DNA of 64,000 bases from Marinomonas lutimaris (GCF_019426345.1 NZ_JAHLLW010000004.1:170293-234292); one strand, 5' to 3'; positions 47,001 through 56,137 are shown, numbered from the stretch's first letter. The notes: a model not told the origin generated them from the letters alone. Numbers and translations: made by a program.

Positions 47001-47442
47001 GATAAAAGGCTCTTCAGGTAATCTTGCATTGTTAAATATTTCTAATTGTATGGCAAATATAGAGCGAGCAGCACAGACAGAAGACTATGATCAATTTCTC
47101 AAAAGCGTCCAATATTTAACGGCTTTATTGGCTCACTTCTTTGAAGAGCTACAGCTATTAATTAATAAACATTGTATCCATTCTGAGATACCAGAGATAG
47201 ACATTCAGAATGAACTTTCTACCACACAATTAATAGCACTTATCGATGCACTTATTTTCTCCGCAGACTCAGGCGAAGTAGATGACGACAACATAGCTTT
47301 GCTTATTAACAGCGTCTCAAAAAACATGAAAATACAAGCCATCGAAGCAAGTAAAGCTCTCTCTAACTTTGAATTTGATAGTGCTATTAACAGCCTTACC
47401 AGCTTAAAAGAATTAATTGCACAGGAGACAGCCACCAAATGA
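44074..47442 (+). CDS. MHYT-domain hybrid sensor histidine kinase
   Basis: A 1122-residue membrane-bound hybrid kinase. Order of parts: an MHYT integral-membrane sensor (about 1-265) with three signature repeats, WSMHFVGM, GAMHYIGMAA and GMHYAGMAG; a PAS domain (TAVDGIISIDSYGTIKEFNK); a second PAS-like domain (KNIPGASFRCLMDEH) with YVWVLENGS. The HisKA phospho-acceptor is in FLANMSHEIRTPMNAIIG. The HATPase shows RIRQVLMNILGNAIKFTEKG, ADSGIGIP and FGGTGLGTSISKQL. A receiver domain follows (ILLADDVEQNLTLLTILLKR, DIILMDIQMPKMDGL), then an Hpt-like domain with AHAIKGSSGNLAL and a long C-terminal tail. MHYT modules are thought to sense oxygen, CO or NO through copper. It overlaps the HD-GYP regulator by four bases (ATGA). 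Confidence 0.93.
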   Translation: MHLLNSFFVTQVDNIHLAMGDYNYLLVALSIVLASGASFFALHFASIAKHIVIERYKKIALVSGSFIMAGGIWSMHFVGMLAFNMGHGISYDPLLTAISLIPAILASYITLKRLTRSDLTIWQLLVNGVFVGSGIGAMHYIGMAAMKMDVELKYDPVWFLASLIIAVVLAFIALSTHYYVRKVWTNLSSKWVSCISAIIMGAAISGMHYAGMAGARFISSGDAGMPHMQENSNNELSFVVAIITLLLSILAANIASQLRYRQLLLEKTASEVRLKTTLDTAVDGIISIDSYGTIKEFNKAASVIFGWQEDEIINQHFGILFPQKYADEFNHFLASFRDTGEINIAGTEREIYATNRNGHVFPIRLGVGKVDIPDGDTLFVGFITDISTRKSLEETIKKSEKRYSSLIKNIPGASFRCLMDEHWSTLFVSDAIYDITGWKTSDFYDKTASFAKLVHPDDEKNISLVMDEAIRERKTHKLEYRLRHKKGHYVWVLENGSIIYNEDGKPEWIDGVILDISQRVVMEDELRQAKAKAEASAESKASFLANMSHEIRTPMNAIIGFSDILLESEISGENKKHLSIISKSARSLLHLLNDILDSAKLEKNKLELDIQPFVLANSVDTVISTLWLQARNKGLELNIHIEADVADAYWGAEDRIRQVLMNILGNAIKFTEKGYVTLTISKLQDDKIRFSVADSGIGIPAERLTHIFDPFTQADASMSRRFGGTGLGTSISKQLVTLMGGQIHVTSEVGMGSCFSFDLPLTETDMPASAETTLQPVITPKRILLADDVEQNLTLLTILLKRHGHAIFFAKDGIDAVDQFKMIKPDIILMDIQMPKMDGLTATQIIRSYEKENQLIHTPIIALTANVLIEDKLDAQQAGMDGFANKPIDIQALIIEMARILNETPTLIHQQDSNHEKVNHKNPQIHMDKGLSLWSDLPVYITELSRFAETNANLVNRLTTHVDNQEYQEAYALAHAIKGSSGNLALLNISNCMANIERAAQTEDYDQFLKSVQYLTALLAHFFEELQLLINKHCIHSEIPEIDIQNELSTTQLIALIDALIFSADSGEVDDDNIALLINSVSKNMKIQAIEASKALSNFEFDSAINSLTSLKELIAQETATK

Positions 47443-48434
47443 GAATCGGAAGTAAACCCGCACCTCGCATCCTATTAGTTGATGATGAGCCATCAAACTT
47501 ACGAGTTTTAAAGCAAGTATTGCAAGCAGCTCGATACCGTTTATCTTTTGCTCGATCAGGGCAAGACGCATTAAAACTAGTAGAAAAAGAGCCGGCGGAC
47601 CTCATACTACTCGATATCATGATGCCAGATATGACAGGCTTAGAAGTCTGCGAACGCTTAAAACAAAATCCCACAACAGCTAATATTCCAGTGATTTTTG
47701 TCACAGCATTGAAAGACAGTATAGATGAAGCAAAAGGCTTTGAAATTGGTGCCGTTGATTACATCGTCAAACCCATCGTACCTGCTATTGTCTTAGCTCG
47801 TGTCAAAACACACCTGTCATTAATTAGAGCGGATGAGTTGCTAAATACGCATATCGATTTGATCCAAAGGCTTGGGCGAGCTGCCGAATACAAAGACAAC
47901 GAAACCGGTATGCACGTACAACGCATGAGCCGATATGCAAAAGTCATTGCTTCGGCATACGGCTTTTGTGAAGAATCAGCGAACGATTTAATGATGGCAG
48001 CACCTATGCACGACATAGGAAAAATAGGCATAGCAGACAACATACTGCTAAAACCGGGCAAGCTTACAGAAGAAGAGTATGAAGTCATGAAGACACATGC
48101 TCAAATCGGTGGTGAAATTCTTTCTAACCCAAGTTCTTATCTTATCGAACTTGCCCACTCTGTTGCCATGACACATCATGAAAAATGGGACGGCTCTGGT
48201 TATCCGAATGGCTTATCCGGCGAAGAAATTCCTATTGAAGGTCGTATCATTGCATTAGTTGATGTATTTGATGCACTTACCAGTGCGCGCCCTTATAAAA
48301 AAGCTTGGTCTACTGAAGAAGCAATTCATTACATCACTGAGCAAAGTGGAAAACACTTTGATCCAACGCTAATTCCATTACTCCAACAAGAGTTACCCAA
48401 ACTACTTGAAATACAAAAACAATTTGCCGAATAG
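47439..48434 (+). CDS. Response regulator with HD-GYP cyclic-di-GMP phosphodiesterase domain (RpfG type)
   Basis: A 331-residue two-domain protein. The receiver domain (about 10-125) has RILLVDDEPSNLRVLKQVL and the phospho-acceptor LILLDIMMPDMTGLEV, then GAVDYIVKPI. The HD-GYP domain (about 150-325) has the metal-binding MHDIGKIGIADNILLKPG and the signature MTHHEKWDGSGYPNGLSGEE, then GRIIALVDVFDALTSARPYK. The catalytic HD and GYP residues are intact, so it probably breaks down c-di-GMP. Its ATG overlaps the stop of the hybrid kinase gene, so kinase and effector form one operon and, by inference, one signalling line. Confidence 0.95.
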   Translation: MRIGSKPAPRILLVDDEPSNLRVLKQVLQAARYRLSFARSGQDALKLVEKEPADLILLDIMMPDMTGLEVCERLKQNPTTANIPVIFVTALKDSIDEAKGFEIGAVDYIVKPIVPAIVLARVKTHLSLIRADELLNTHIDLIQRLGRAAEYKDNETGMHVQRMSRYAKVIASAYGFCEESANDLMMAAPMHDIGKIGIADNILLKPGKLTEEEYEVMKTHAQIGGEILSNPSSYLIELAHSVAMTHHEKWDGSGYPNGLSGEEIPIEGRIIALVDVFDALTSARPYKKAWSTEEAIHYITEQSGKHFDPTLIPLLQQELPKLLEIQKQFAE

Positions 48435-48561
48435 TCTTAGGTGTATAAAAAATCATTATCGATCTGCCCATTGAAAAGTAAAATTTAGGCATTACTGATA
48501 GGCTATTCACGCAGAACAACTGCAACCTATTTTATGCCCGATCTATTTTATGGAACGTTTT

Positions 48562-49476
48562 ATGACTTCTCTTCACGATATTATTGACTCAACACTGCAA
48601 AACAAAGACGTCGTCATGAAACAGCAGGATATCGGCGTTTTGCGAGTATCTGGTTTAGATTCAAAGAAATTCCTGCAAGGTCAGACAACCTGCGACATGA
48701 ACAAACTGTCCCAAGATAATGGTCTATACGGTGCTATATGTAGCATTAAAGGACGTATTATCAGCAGCTTTTATATCGTTCAACGCAATGACGATGTGTT
48801 GATGATCATGGCAAAAGATTTAGTCGAGAAAACCTTATTACATCTAAAAAAGTACGCAGTGTTTTTCAAAACAACATTGACGGATGAACAAGATCATTTT
48901 GCGGTTTATACAAGGCTAGTGAACCAAAAAATAGAAGATGATTCCAATGTAGCATCGAGTATTTTTACAACCACTCAAGATAACGACATCATTACATTGA
49001 CGATTAGCCAGGAGCCATTAGAAATTCAGTTTCTGATTACCTCAGCCAAAGCAGAAATTGAGGAGAAGAATTCAGAATTGGCTGCATTAGCAATACTTGC
49101 AGCCCGTCCACTTATTAATCTAGAGCAAAGTGAAACTATTTTGCCTCAATGGCTTAACATGCAAAGTACGGGCGGCATCAGCTTCACAAAAGGCTGCTAT
49201 ACAGGACAAGAAATCGTTGCTCGCATGCAATATAAAGGCAAGTCGAAAAAACAGCTAGCATTAGTAACTTGGCAAGGAAATCTCGATACGACAAAAGACA
49301 TTGTAGATGAACAAGGCAAAAACATAGGGCAAATCTTTGATTTCACTTATATTCAAGACACACACTACGCACAAGTTATTTTGAATATTGATCCAAGTGA
49401 CGCAGAAAAAATCCTTTTGGATAACCAAGAAATCACCTTACTTCCACTTCCCTACTCGCTAGATAGCAAGAAATAG
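48562..49476 (+). CDS. ygfZ: YgfZ folate-binding iron-sulphur cluster repair/assembly protein
   Basis: A 304-residue protein related to the GcvT aminomethyltransferase fold, which acts with tetrahydrofolate in maintaining [4Fe-4S] enzymes. The defining motif is FTKGCYTGQEIVARMQYKGK near residue 215. Before it come VLRVSGLDSKKFLQGQTTCD and GAICSIKGRIISSFYIV. The start at the ATG at 48562 (GGAA seven bases before) is preferred to an in-frame ATG four codons earlier. Its stop lies 17 bases before a bidirectional terminator shared with the convergent ung. Confidence 0.92.
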   Translation: MTSLHDIIDSTLQNKDVVMKQQDIGVLRVSGLDSKKFLQGQTTCDMNKLSQDNGLYGAICSIKGRIISSFYIVQRNDDVLMIMAKDLVEKTLLHLKKYAVFFKTTLTDEQDHFAVYTRLVNQKIEDDSNVASSIFTTTQDNDIITLTISQEPLEIQFLITSAKAEIEEKNSELAALAILAARPLINLEQSETILPQWLNMQSTGGISFTKGCYTGQEIVARMQYKGKSKKQLALVTWQGNLDTTKDIVDEQGKNIGQIFDFTYIQDTHYAQVILNIDPSDAEKILLDNQEITLLPLPYSLDSKK

Positions 49477-49493
49477 AGGCTATATTCGAGGTA

Positions 49494-49522
49494 TTTTATA
49501 GCGCCAGATAGGCGCTATAAAA
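49494..49522. terminator. Bidirectional terminator, ygfZ / ung
   Basis: The perfect 12-base arms TTTTATAGCGCC and GGCGCTATAAAA flank an AGATA loop, between the convergent ygfZ and ung genes. Confidence 0.88.
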
Positions 49523-49527
49523 TTAAT

Positions 49528-50250
49528 TTAGAATGGCAAACCAATCTGCTGATTTTGTTCTACCTCATCCCTATTTCTGACTGGCTCTAATGCCCATTTA
49601 ATAGGCTCTTTGCCAAGACCAATTAGATAATTATTCGCCTTGGAAAAATGCTGACAACCTAAAAATCCACGATATGCCGACAATGGTGATGGATGAACAC
49701 TTTCCAGCACACAATGCTTATCACGATCAATATGACGGCCTTTTTTCTGTGCGTAAGATCCCCACAGCATAAAAACAACGCCTTGGTGCTTGTTGTTAAT
49801 GAGCTCGATGATTTTATCAGTAAATATTTCCCAACCTTTATTCTGGTGAGAACCTGCCTTGCTCGCTTCGACGGTCAACACACTATTTAGCAATAAGACG
49901 CCTTGCTCTGCCCATTGTAGTAAAAAACCATGCTGGGCTGGTGTGATACCCAAATCCATCTCAAGCTCTTTGTAGATATTCACCAATGAAGGAGGAACTT
50001 TTATACCAGGCTTTACCGAAAAGGATAAACCATGAGCTTGGCCTTCTCCGTGATAGGGATCTTGGCCAAGAATCACCACTTTTAGCTTACTGAAAGGCGT
50101 CACATTTAACGCTGTAAAATATTCTGTTTCTGCAGGATAAAGTGTTTTATTTTGTTTCTCTGTTTGTAAGAATTTTAGCAAAGCCAACATGTAGTCTTTC
50201 TCAAACTCATCAGCTAAATATTCTTGCCAATCACCCGTTAAATTCATCAT
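49528..50250 (-). CDS. ung: Uracil-DNA glycosylase Ung
   Basis: A 240-residue family 1 uracil-DNA glycosylase that removes uracil from DNA. The catalytic water-activating Asp64 lies in VVILGQDPYHGEGQAHGLSF. The minor-groove and uracil-binding parts are KVPPSLVNIYKEL, GVLLLNSVLTVE and FMLWGSYAQKKG. His186 is in VHPSPLSAYRGF. It starts MMNLTGDWQEYLA, where either Met could be used. It overlaps the upstream phosphotransferase gene by one base, so the two are co-transcribed. Confidence 0.96.
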   Translation of the reverse strand: MMNLTGDWQEYLADEFEKDYMLALLKFLQTEKQNKTLYPAETEYFTALNVTPFSKLKVVILGQDPYHGEGQAHGLSFSVKPGIKVPPSLVNIYKELEMDLGITPAQHGFLLQWAEQGVLLLNSVLTVEASKAGSHQNKGWEIFTDKIIELINNKHQGVVFMLWGSYAQKKGRHIDRDKHCVLESVHPSPLSAYRGFLGCQHFSKANNYLIGLGKEPIKWALEPVRNRDEVEQNQQIGLPF

Positions 50251-51158
50251 TAGCTCACTTTATTCTCTGCACTGCTTTTGGTTTCATAAAAAGGGTTTAA
50301 TGCTGGCGTCGCTTTAAATTCATAATAATATTGCAGCGACAGCTTATCCTCAGGTGTGACTAAGTGCTTCAATAACAACCAAGCCATTTCCCTTAATCCG
50401 TAGGCTTTCACATACTCTTGGATCGTATTTAAAGCCTTTTCTTTCGGAAGATCTGATCGGTAAGAACGTAGTAATAATGCAGTTTGTCTTGCGTCTAAAT
50501 TGTGAGACTTAACCACTACAGCAAGATCAAATAATGGATCTCCAACTCCACAATATTCCCAATCAATAAGCCAGAGCTTATCGCTGTCCATTAAAACGTT
50601 CTTAGGGTTTAAATCGTTATGGCAAAGTACTGACGGTAAAATTATTTCTGGCGGCTTTAGCTGCTTCAAAAGAGCAGTAAGGTAATCATATTCAGCCATC
50701 AAGCTTGGTGTTTCAACGTCATAACGTTGAATGCCATTCAAATAATGCTTAATTACTTCAAACACATCATAGTGATGATGACCCATTGGCAAACTATGCG
50801 CCGCTATTAAGGCTTGAGCAATTCGCGGTATATCTTTATCTTGATGATACACAGTCCAATCAAGAGAAGGCTGAGAGACAAATTGACAAGCAAAGCTGCC
50901 ATCACTGTCGTGCCAAGCAACAGCAGGAGAAAGCCCAATAGATGCAGCATGTTTTAAGGTATTCATTTCTTCCGTACGGTTAATATAAAAAGCACTAATA
51001 TCAATATAGGGAATGCGCAATACAAAACGAGAAACTTGCTCCCAATGAATCAAATACACCTTGTTTGAAAAGCCTTCCTCAAATAAAGTAGTTTCAACCT
51101 CCATGGTGGCTGGTAATATGTCAGCCATTTTTAAGAAATACTCAGATAGAACGGTCAT
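50250..51158 (-). CDS. Aminoglycoside/choline kinase-like phosphotransferase
   Basis: A 302-residue APH/ChoK fold protein. The N-lobe has the weak nucleotide loop EEGFSNKVYLIHWEQVSRFV with LRIPY holding the lysine-equivalent region. The catalytic loop LCHNDLNPKNVLMDSD carries the base Asp and the Asn. The metal-binding LWLIDWEYCGVGDPLFDLAV is choline-kinase-like. The substrate (choline, ethanolamine, thiamine or an amino sugar) is not decided by the sequence, and antibiotic resistance should not be inferred. It lies immediately upstream of ung. Confidence 0.8.
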   Translation of the reverse strand: MTVLSEYFLKMADILPATMEVETTLFEEGFSNKVYLIHWEQVSRFVLRIPYIDISAFYINRTEEMNTLKHAASIGLSPAVAWHDSDGSFACQFVSQPSLDWTVYHQDKDIPRIAQALIAAHSLPMGHHHYDVFEVIKHYLNGIQRYDVETPSLMAEYDYLTALLKQLKPPEIILPSVLCHNDLNPKNVLMDSDKLWLIDWEYCGVGDPLFDLAVVVKSHNLDARQTALLLRSYRSDLPKEKALNTIQEYVKAYGLREMAWLLLKHLVTPEDKLSLQYYYEFKATPALNPFYETKSSAENKVS

Positions 51159-51247
51159 TTTTAATCATTTTATTGCCAGAATTGTAAGTGGCTGTCAGAA
51201 TGAACAACTGAACCATCCGAGTCAATAGTCAACTTTGAAGCAGATCA

Positions 51248-52114
51248 ATGATTAAACACGAAGACATTATTCGTAAGATACAAGAACGACTGAGCACGTT
51301 AAGCAAATCCGAGCGAAAAGTAGCGGAAGCGATTCTTGCCGATCCAAAAACAACCATTCACTCCAGTATTGCGAAACTTGCCGCTAGAGCTGAAGTGAGT
51401 GAACCTACGGTAAACCGTTTCTGTCGTAGTCTAATAGGTAGTGGCTTTCCTGATTTTAAAGTATCACTTGCCCAAAGCCTTGCGACAGGCACACCTTACG
51501 TCAACTTAAACGTAGAACCTGACGATGCTCCAGGCGCCGTTACGGCGAAAATTTTTGAAGCCGCCAAAAACAACCTCACCAGAGCTCAGGACATTTTACC
51601 TGAGTCACTGATAAGTCGAGCAGTTGATGTATTGGCGCAAGCTCGTCGAATCGAGTTTTATGGTTTAGGTGCATCAGGCCCAGTTGCCAAAGATGCACAT
51701 CATAAATTTTTCCGCTTAAACATGCCGGTTGTTGCTTACACGGATATTTTAGTACAACGCATGGCTGCCGCTGGCGCCCATTCTGGCGATGCTATCGTCA
51801 TCATTTCCTATACAGGCCGCACCTTGCCGTTAATAGAAACAGCTCGTGTCGCTCGTGAAGCTGGGGCTACCGTTATTGGTATCACTAATCCAGATTCTCC
51901 TCTCACAGAGCACTGCTCTATCGTCTTACCGATTGAAGAAACTGAAGATACCGATATCTATACGCCAATGAGCTCACGTATTGTTTATCTTACGTTAATC
52001 GATGCATTGGCTACTGGCGTGTTGTTAAAACGCGGCCCAGAATTCAACGCCCATCTAAAAAAACTGAAACAAAGCGTACAAGACACTCGATTACCAAAAG
52101 TTGAAAAGAAATAA
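51248..52114 (+). CDS. hexR: HexR-type transcriptional regulator (RpiR family)
   Basis: A 288-residue repressor/activator of central carbon genes whose ligand is 2-keto-3-deoxy-6-phosphogluconate. The N-terminal helix-turn-helix (about 1-78) has LSKSERKVAEAIL and SEPTVNRFCRSLIGSGFPDF. The SIS sugar-binding domain (about 120-250) has RIEFYGLGASGPVAKDAHHK and VIISYTGRTLPLIETARVA, then EDTDIYTPMSSRIVYLTLID. The match to Pseudomonas HexR is strong in both domains. Three sites fitting the HexR consensus lie 4-5 kb away between edd and gap. hexR ends at a terminator. Confidence 0.93.
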   Translation: MIKHEDIIRKIQERLSTLSKSERKVAEAILADPKTTIHSSIAKLAARAEVSEPTVNRFCRSLIGSGFPDFKVSLAQSLATGTPYVNLNVEPDDAPGAVTAKIFEAAKNNLTRAQDILPESLISRAVDVLAQARRIEFYGLGASGPVAKDAHHKFFRLNMPVVAYTDILVQRMAAAGAHSGDAIVIISYTGRTLPLIETARVAREAGATVIGITNPDSPLTEHCSIVLPIEETEDTDIYTPMSSRIVYLTLIDALATGVLLKRGPEFNAHLKKLKQSVQDTRLPKVEKK

Positions 52115-52125
52115 CTACACAATAT

Positions 52126-52155
52126 AAGGCACATTTCATGTGCCTTTATTTTTTT
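52126..52155 (+). terminator. Terminator of hexR
   Basis: AAGGCACAT, loop TTC, ATGTGCCTT and a T-rich run, 11 bases after the hexR stop. Confidence 0.85.
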
Positions 52156-52562
52156 ACGTTAGCTTTGCGAAATCACCTCAGATCACAAGATATTTACCCA
52201 AACCAATCAGTTTGCCAAGCGCATCAGATTTTTTCGTAATTTTGTCAGAGAAATTTGAAAGATTATCCGATCTCAGCCACTTAGAATCGGCGCAGGTCTT
52301 GAAATATGTCAAAAATGCGATCCATTCTCTTTACGATCAGGTGATTATTTTTACATTTGATATCAACGGCTATCACAATAACGATTTAACAATTATAACT
52401 CTTTCGGGTGTGATCTAGACGAAGCTTTTTTAAGCGCAATCTTTCAATCAGTAGATATTGCTGAACAGCGCAATATAAGGATAAAGACTATCCATACTGA
52501 TAAATAACCTTATCCATCAAAGGTTATTTCACCCGTAATAATTTCATTAGGGGACAACAATA
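52156..52562 (+). promoter_or_regulatory. Long putP leader region with a hairpin near the start
   Basis: About 400 bases without a convincing gene; a 92-codon open frame begins inside the hexR terminator and lacks a ribosome site. At 52502-52529 AAATAACCTT and AAGGTTATTT form a ten-base stem with an eight-base loop, 33 bases before the putP ATG. It could be an operator or an RNA control element. GGGGAC before the ATG at 52563 is the likely ribosome site. Confidence 0.4.
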
Positions 52563-54059
52563 ATGATAGAAAGCAGCTATGCGATCAGCTTTACATTCCT
52601 AGCCTATCTAGTAGTTATGCTAGGAATTGGGTTGTACGCTTACAAACGCACTTCCAGCTCTGAAGATTACTTTCTTGGCGGACGCTCTTTAGGACCTTGG
52701 CCTACCGCACTATCAGCAGGCGCCTCGGACATGAGCGGCTGGTTATTACTTGGCTTACCAGGCTACGCTTTTGCAGCAGGCTTAGAATCGTTCTGGATTG
52801 CAGGTGGCCTTTTTGTTGGTACCTGGCTTAACTGGCTAATCTGTGCAAAACGCCTAAGAACGTACAGCATCAAAGCAAACAACGCACTAACACTTCCAGA
52901 CTTTTTGTCTACACGCTTCAATGATAAATCGAAGCTTATTCAAACCATTTCAGCTCTGTTCATTTTGCTGTTCTTCTTGTTCTATACAAGTTCCGGTTTG
53001 GTTGCAGGCGGCAAATTGTTTGAAACAGTATTTGGCTTAGATTACACCTATGCAGTAATTATCGGCACAGTATGTGTGGTTTCCTACACGCTATTTGGTG
53101 GCTTTCTTGCGGTAGCATGGACAGACCTTGTACAAGGCCTAATGATGAGCGCGGCACTAGTCATCGTCCCTCTTGTTGCCATCGATGGCGGCTGGTCTGA
53201 TCTTTCTAACACGTTAATGACAAAAAATCCTGAATTACTAGATATCTGGACTAATGTCAGTGGCGAACCTTTGACAGCAATAGGGATTATCTCTCTCGTC
53301 GCTTGGGGTCTAGGTTACTTTGGTCAACCGCATATCCTAGCGCGTTTTAAAGCCTCTCGCTCTAACAAAGACATTAAAACAGCTCGTCGTATCGCAGTTA
53401 TCTGGACATTGATTTCCATGGCTGGCGCACTACTTATCGGCCTAGTCGGCATAACCTTTGTCGATAGTAATCTAGCCGGTGACTTAGCTGACCCAGAAAA
53501 AATCTTCATGATTCTAGTGAATGCGGTCTTCCACCCGGTGGTTGCTGGTATCCTTCTTGCTGCAATCTTAGCGGCTATCATGAGTACAGCAGATTCTCAA
53601 CTTCTGGTATCTTCTTCTGCACTAGCCGAAGATTTTTACAAGCAACTATTCAATAAAGAAGCAACTCAAAAACAAATCGTCAACGTTGGACGTTTTGCGG
53701 TTGTGGCTATTTCTATTATTGCACTAGTGCTTGCATTGAACCCAGAAAGCTCAGTACTTGGCCTAGTGTCTTATGCTTGGGCTGGTTTTGGCGCTGCATT
53801 TGGCCCAGCTATCCTTCTAAGCTTGTTCTGGCGTAACATGAACCGTAACGGAGCTCTAGCGGGTATTGTTATTGGTGGCGTTACCGTTGTGGTATGGAAA
53901 CAATTAACTGGTGGCATTTTCGATCTTTATGAAATCGTTCCAGGCTTCTTGTTCTCGACTATTGCTATTTTTGTAGTAAGCCTAGCAACAGGCGCTCCAG
54001 AAGAGTCTGTAACAGATTCTTTTGATGAATACGAAAAAGCACTAGATACAATGGACTAA
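52563..54059 (+). CDS. putP: Sodium/proline symporter PutP
   Basis: A 498-residue inner-membrane protein of the sodium:solute symporter family, about 12-13 helices, importing proline with Na+. Conserved blocks: YFLGGRSLGPWPTALSAGAS, DMSGWLLLGLPGYAFAAGLE, FLFYTSSGLVAGGKLFE, AWTDLVQGLMMSAALVIVPL, GYFGQPHILARFKA, AAIMSTADSQLLVSSSALAED and the sodium-site ISIIALVLALNPES region. The acidic tail (EESVTDSFDEYEKALDTMD) is usual. Proline is also a compatible solute, useful in a marine cell. No putA is in the window. A strong terminator follows. Confidence 0.93.
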   Translation: MIESSYAISFTFLAYLVVMLGIGLYAYKRTSSSEDYFLGGRSLGPWPTALSAGASDMSGWLLLGLPGYAFAAGLESFWIAGGLFVGTWLNWLICAKRLRTYSIKANNALTLPDFLSTRFNDKSKLIQTISALFILLFFLFYTSSGLVAGGKLFETVFGLDYTYAVIIGTVCVVSYTLFGGFLAVAWTDLVQGLMMSAALVIVPLVAIDGGWSDLSNTLMTKNPELLDIWTNVSGEPLTAIGIISLVAWGLGYFGQPHILARFKASRSNKDIKTARRIAVIWTLISMAGALLIGLVGITFVDSNLAGDLADPEKIFMILVNAVFHPVVAGILLAAILAAIMSTADSQLLVSSSALAEDFYKQLFNKEATQKQIVNVGRFAVVAISIIALVLALNPESSVLGLVSYAWAGFGAAFGPAILLSLFWRNMNRNGALAGIVIGGVTVVVWKQLTGGIFDLYEIVPGFLFSTIAIFVVSLATGAPEESVTDSFDEYEKALDTMD

Positions 54060-54090
54060 ATAGCCTGCTCTTTTGAGCTAGTTACTTAAG

Positions 54091-54127
54091 AAGGCCCGAA
54101 TCCACACTCAGATTCGGGCCTTTTTTT
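54091..54127 (+). terminator. Terminator of putP
   Basis: AAGGCCCGAATC, an eight-base loop, GATTCGGGCCTT and a T-run, 32 bases after the putP stop. Confidence 0.95.
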
Positions 54128-54252
54128 ATCTTTAAAATATAGAGACTTGATTTGAATTAAGATGATATTCGGTTAATGATTCATCGATATACTATGGGTG
54201 AAATAAAGAGTAAAGGATTTGAAACGATAAACAAGAATGGCAAATTTCAGGC

Positions 54253-54279
54253 AAAAAAATGGGGCTTGAAACAAGCCCC
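54253..54279 (-). terminator. Terminator of edd
   Basis: On the minus strand GGGGCTTG, loop TTT, CAAGCCCC then seven T residues, 44 bases downstream of the edd stop. Confidence 0.9.
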
Positions 54280-54322
54280 TAAACACCATTTACTAACAAA
54301 TGTTAGTAGTCAGAGGAAAGGT

Positions 54323-56137
54323 TTAATCATTAAACAAGCTGCAAGCACCTTGCTCTGCGCCACTCACCAAAATACGTTGCGCACTAAATAATTCACGCCC
54401 CATACCCTGATGAGAGTCAGTTAAATCTTGGTGAGCCGCTTCACGCTTACTCAGCTCTTCTTCAGAAATCAGTACAGACAAAGTACCTTCGACTGCGTCT
54501 AAGCGAATCATGTCACCATCATGAATCTTAGCGATCAAACCGCCAGCTAACGCTTCTGGCGTCAAATGAATCGCAGCAGGTACTTTACCGGATGCACCAG
54601 ACATGCGGCCGTCTGTCACTAAGGCCACTCGGTAACCTTGATCCTGTAAATTACCAAGGTATGGTGTTAATTTATGCAATTCAGGCATACCCAATGCTTT
54701 CGGTCCTTGAAAACGTACAACCGCCACACAATCGCGTTTCAATGCACCACTTGCAATCGCATCAGCCAAAGCATTTTGACTATGAAACACTGCTGCAGGC
54801 GCTTCGATAATTCGATTTTCATCTTTTACTGCTGATACCTTAATCACAGAGCGACCAAGGTTACCTTTCAATAAAGCCAATCCGCCTTCTTTGCTAAACG
54901 GATTATCAATAGGCCGGACAACATTCAGATCCAAGCTTTCATCCGTACCATCACGCCAAACAAGATTATTGCCTTCCAAGAAAGGCTCTTTGGTGTAGTG
55001 AGTTAAGCCTTTACCTACGATGGTGTTTACATCTTCATGCACTAGGCCACCTTTCAGTAATTGCTTAACCAAAAACGCCATACCGCCAGCCGCGTGAAAA
55101 TGGTTAATATCAGCTTGGCCATTCGGGTAAATTCTAGTCAATGATGGCACAACTTTAGAAAGAGCTGAAAAATCATCCCATGTAACAATAATGCCTGCAG
55201 CACGAGCATAAGCGACAATATGCATGGTGTGGTTAGTGGAACCACCCGTCGCTAACAAGCCAACAATCGAGTTAACAATGCTGCGCTCGTCAACTATTTC
55301 ATATAAAGGTCGGTAATCTCGGCCAAGTGCAGTGATCTTCGTGGACAACTGAGAGGCATAATTAGTTAAAGCGCCTCGCAATGGATCATCTGGGTTAACA
55401 AAAGAAGAACCAGGAAGCTGAAGCCCCATAATTTCGACTAATAACTGATTCGAGTTAGCAGTACCATAAAAGGTACAAGTACCTGCACTATGGTAAGAAG
55501 CCGATTCCGCCTCAAGCAATTCTTCACGAGTTGCTTGGCCTTGAGCATAGCGCTGGCGAACAGCCGCTTTAGCCGCGTTAGTAATGCCTGAACGCATTGG
55601 GCCCGCAGGAATAAACAAGGCAGGCAAATGACCAAAACGTAGCGCAGCAATCAACAGGCCAGGAACTATCTTGTCACAAATACCTAAGTAGATAGCGGCA
55701 TCAAACATATTATGAGAAAGCGCTATTGCCGCACCTTGTGCTATGTTGTCACGGCTAAATAGACTCAACTCCATGCCGTCTTGCCCTTGAGTGACACCAT
55801 CACACATAGCAGGAACACCGCCAGCGAACTGAGCAACAGAACCCATTTCTTTAATCGCTGCACGAATTTGATCTGGGTAATTTTCGTAAGGCTGATGAGC
55901 CGACAACATATCGTTGTAAGAAGATATGATGCCTATGTTCGCTTCCTCCATGAGAGTCAGCTTTTGTTTATCTTGAGGTTGGCATGCCGCGAAGCCATGA
56001 GCCAAATTACCACAGGACAATGTTCCTCTGTGCGGCCCTTGCTCTTGCGCTTTCTTCATATCTTTAAGGTATTGCTCACGTAGCGCTTTGCTTCGTTCAA
56101 TGATGTCGTTCGTTACCTTAGCAACAATCGGATTCAT
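54323..56137 (-). CDS. edd: 6-phosphogluconate dehydratase Edd
   Basis: A 604-residue IlvD/Edd-family dehydratase that turns 6-phosphogluconate into 2-keto-3-deoxy-6-phosphogluconate, the first committed Entner-Doudoroff step. The [4Fe-4S]-ligand cysteines are in [20 protein letters not shown] and [54 protein letters not shown] and [20 protein letters not shown] are conserved. Length equals the E. coli enzyme (603). The partner aldolase eda and zwf/pgl are not in the window. The gene diverges from gap over a 381-base region holding three HexR-type sites. Confidence 0.96.
   Translation of the reverse strand: MNPIVAKVTNDIIERSKALREQYLKDMKKAQEQGPHRGTLSCGNLAHGFAACQPQDKQKLTLMEEANIGIISSYNDMLSAHQPYENYPDQIRAAIKEMGSVAQFAGGVPAMCDGVTQGQDGMELSLFSRDNIAQGAAIALSHNMFDAAIYLGICDKIVPGLLIAALRFGHLPALFIPAGPMRSGITNAAKAAVRQRYAQGQATREELLEAESASYHSAGTCTFYGTANSNQLLVEIMGLQLPGSSFVNPDDPLRGALTNYASQLSTKITALGRDYRPLYEIVDERSIVNSIVGLLATGGSTNHTMHIVAYARAAGIIVTWDDFSALSKVVPSLTRIYPNGQADINHFHAAGGMAFLVKQLLKGGLVHEDVNTIVGKGLTHYTKEPFLEGNNLVWRDGTDESLDLNVVRPIDNPFSKEGGLALLKGNLGRSVIKVSAVKDENRIIEAPAAVFHSQNALADAIASGALKRDCVAVVRFQGPKALGMPELHKLTPYLGNLQDQGYRVALVTDGRMSGASGKVPAAIHLTPEALAGGLIAKIHDGDMIRLDAVEGTLSVLISEEELSKREAAHQDLTDSHQGMGRELFSAQRILVSGAEQGACSLFND

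Noticed and set aside
50250..51158. Aminoglycoside resistance gene
   Set aside because: The phosphotransferase motifs are choline-kinase-like and there is no mobile or resistance context.
52140..52418. A 92-codon frame between hexR and putP
   Set aside because: It begins inside the hexR terminator, has no ribosome site and no recognisable domain.
54176..54391. A 71-codon plus-strand frame after putP
   Set aside because: It crosses the edd terminator and runs antisense into the edd 3' end; there is no ribosome site.
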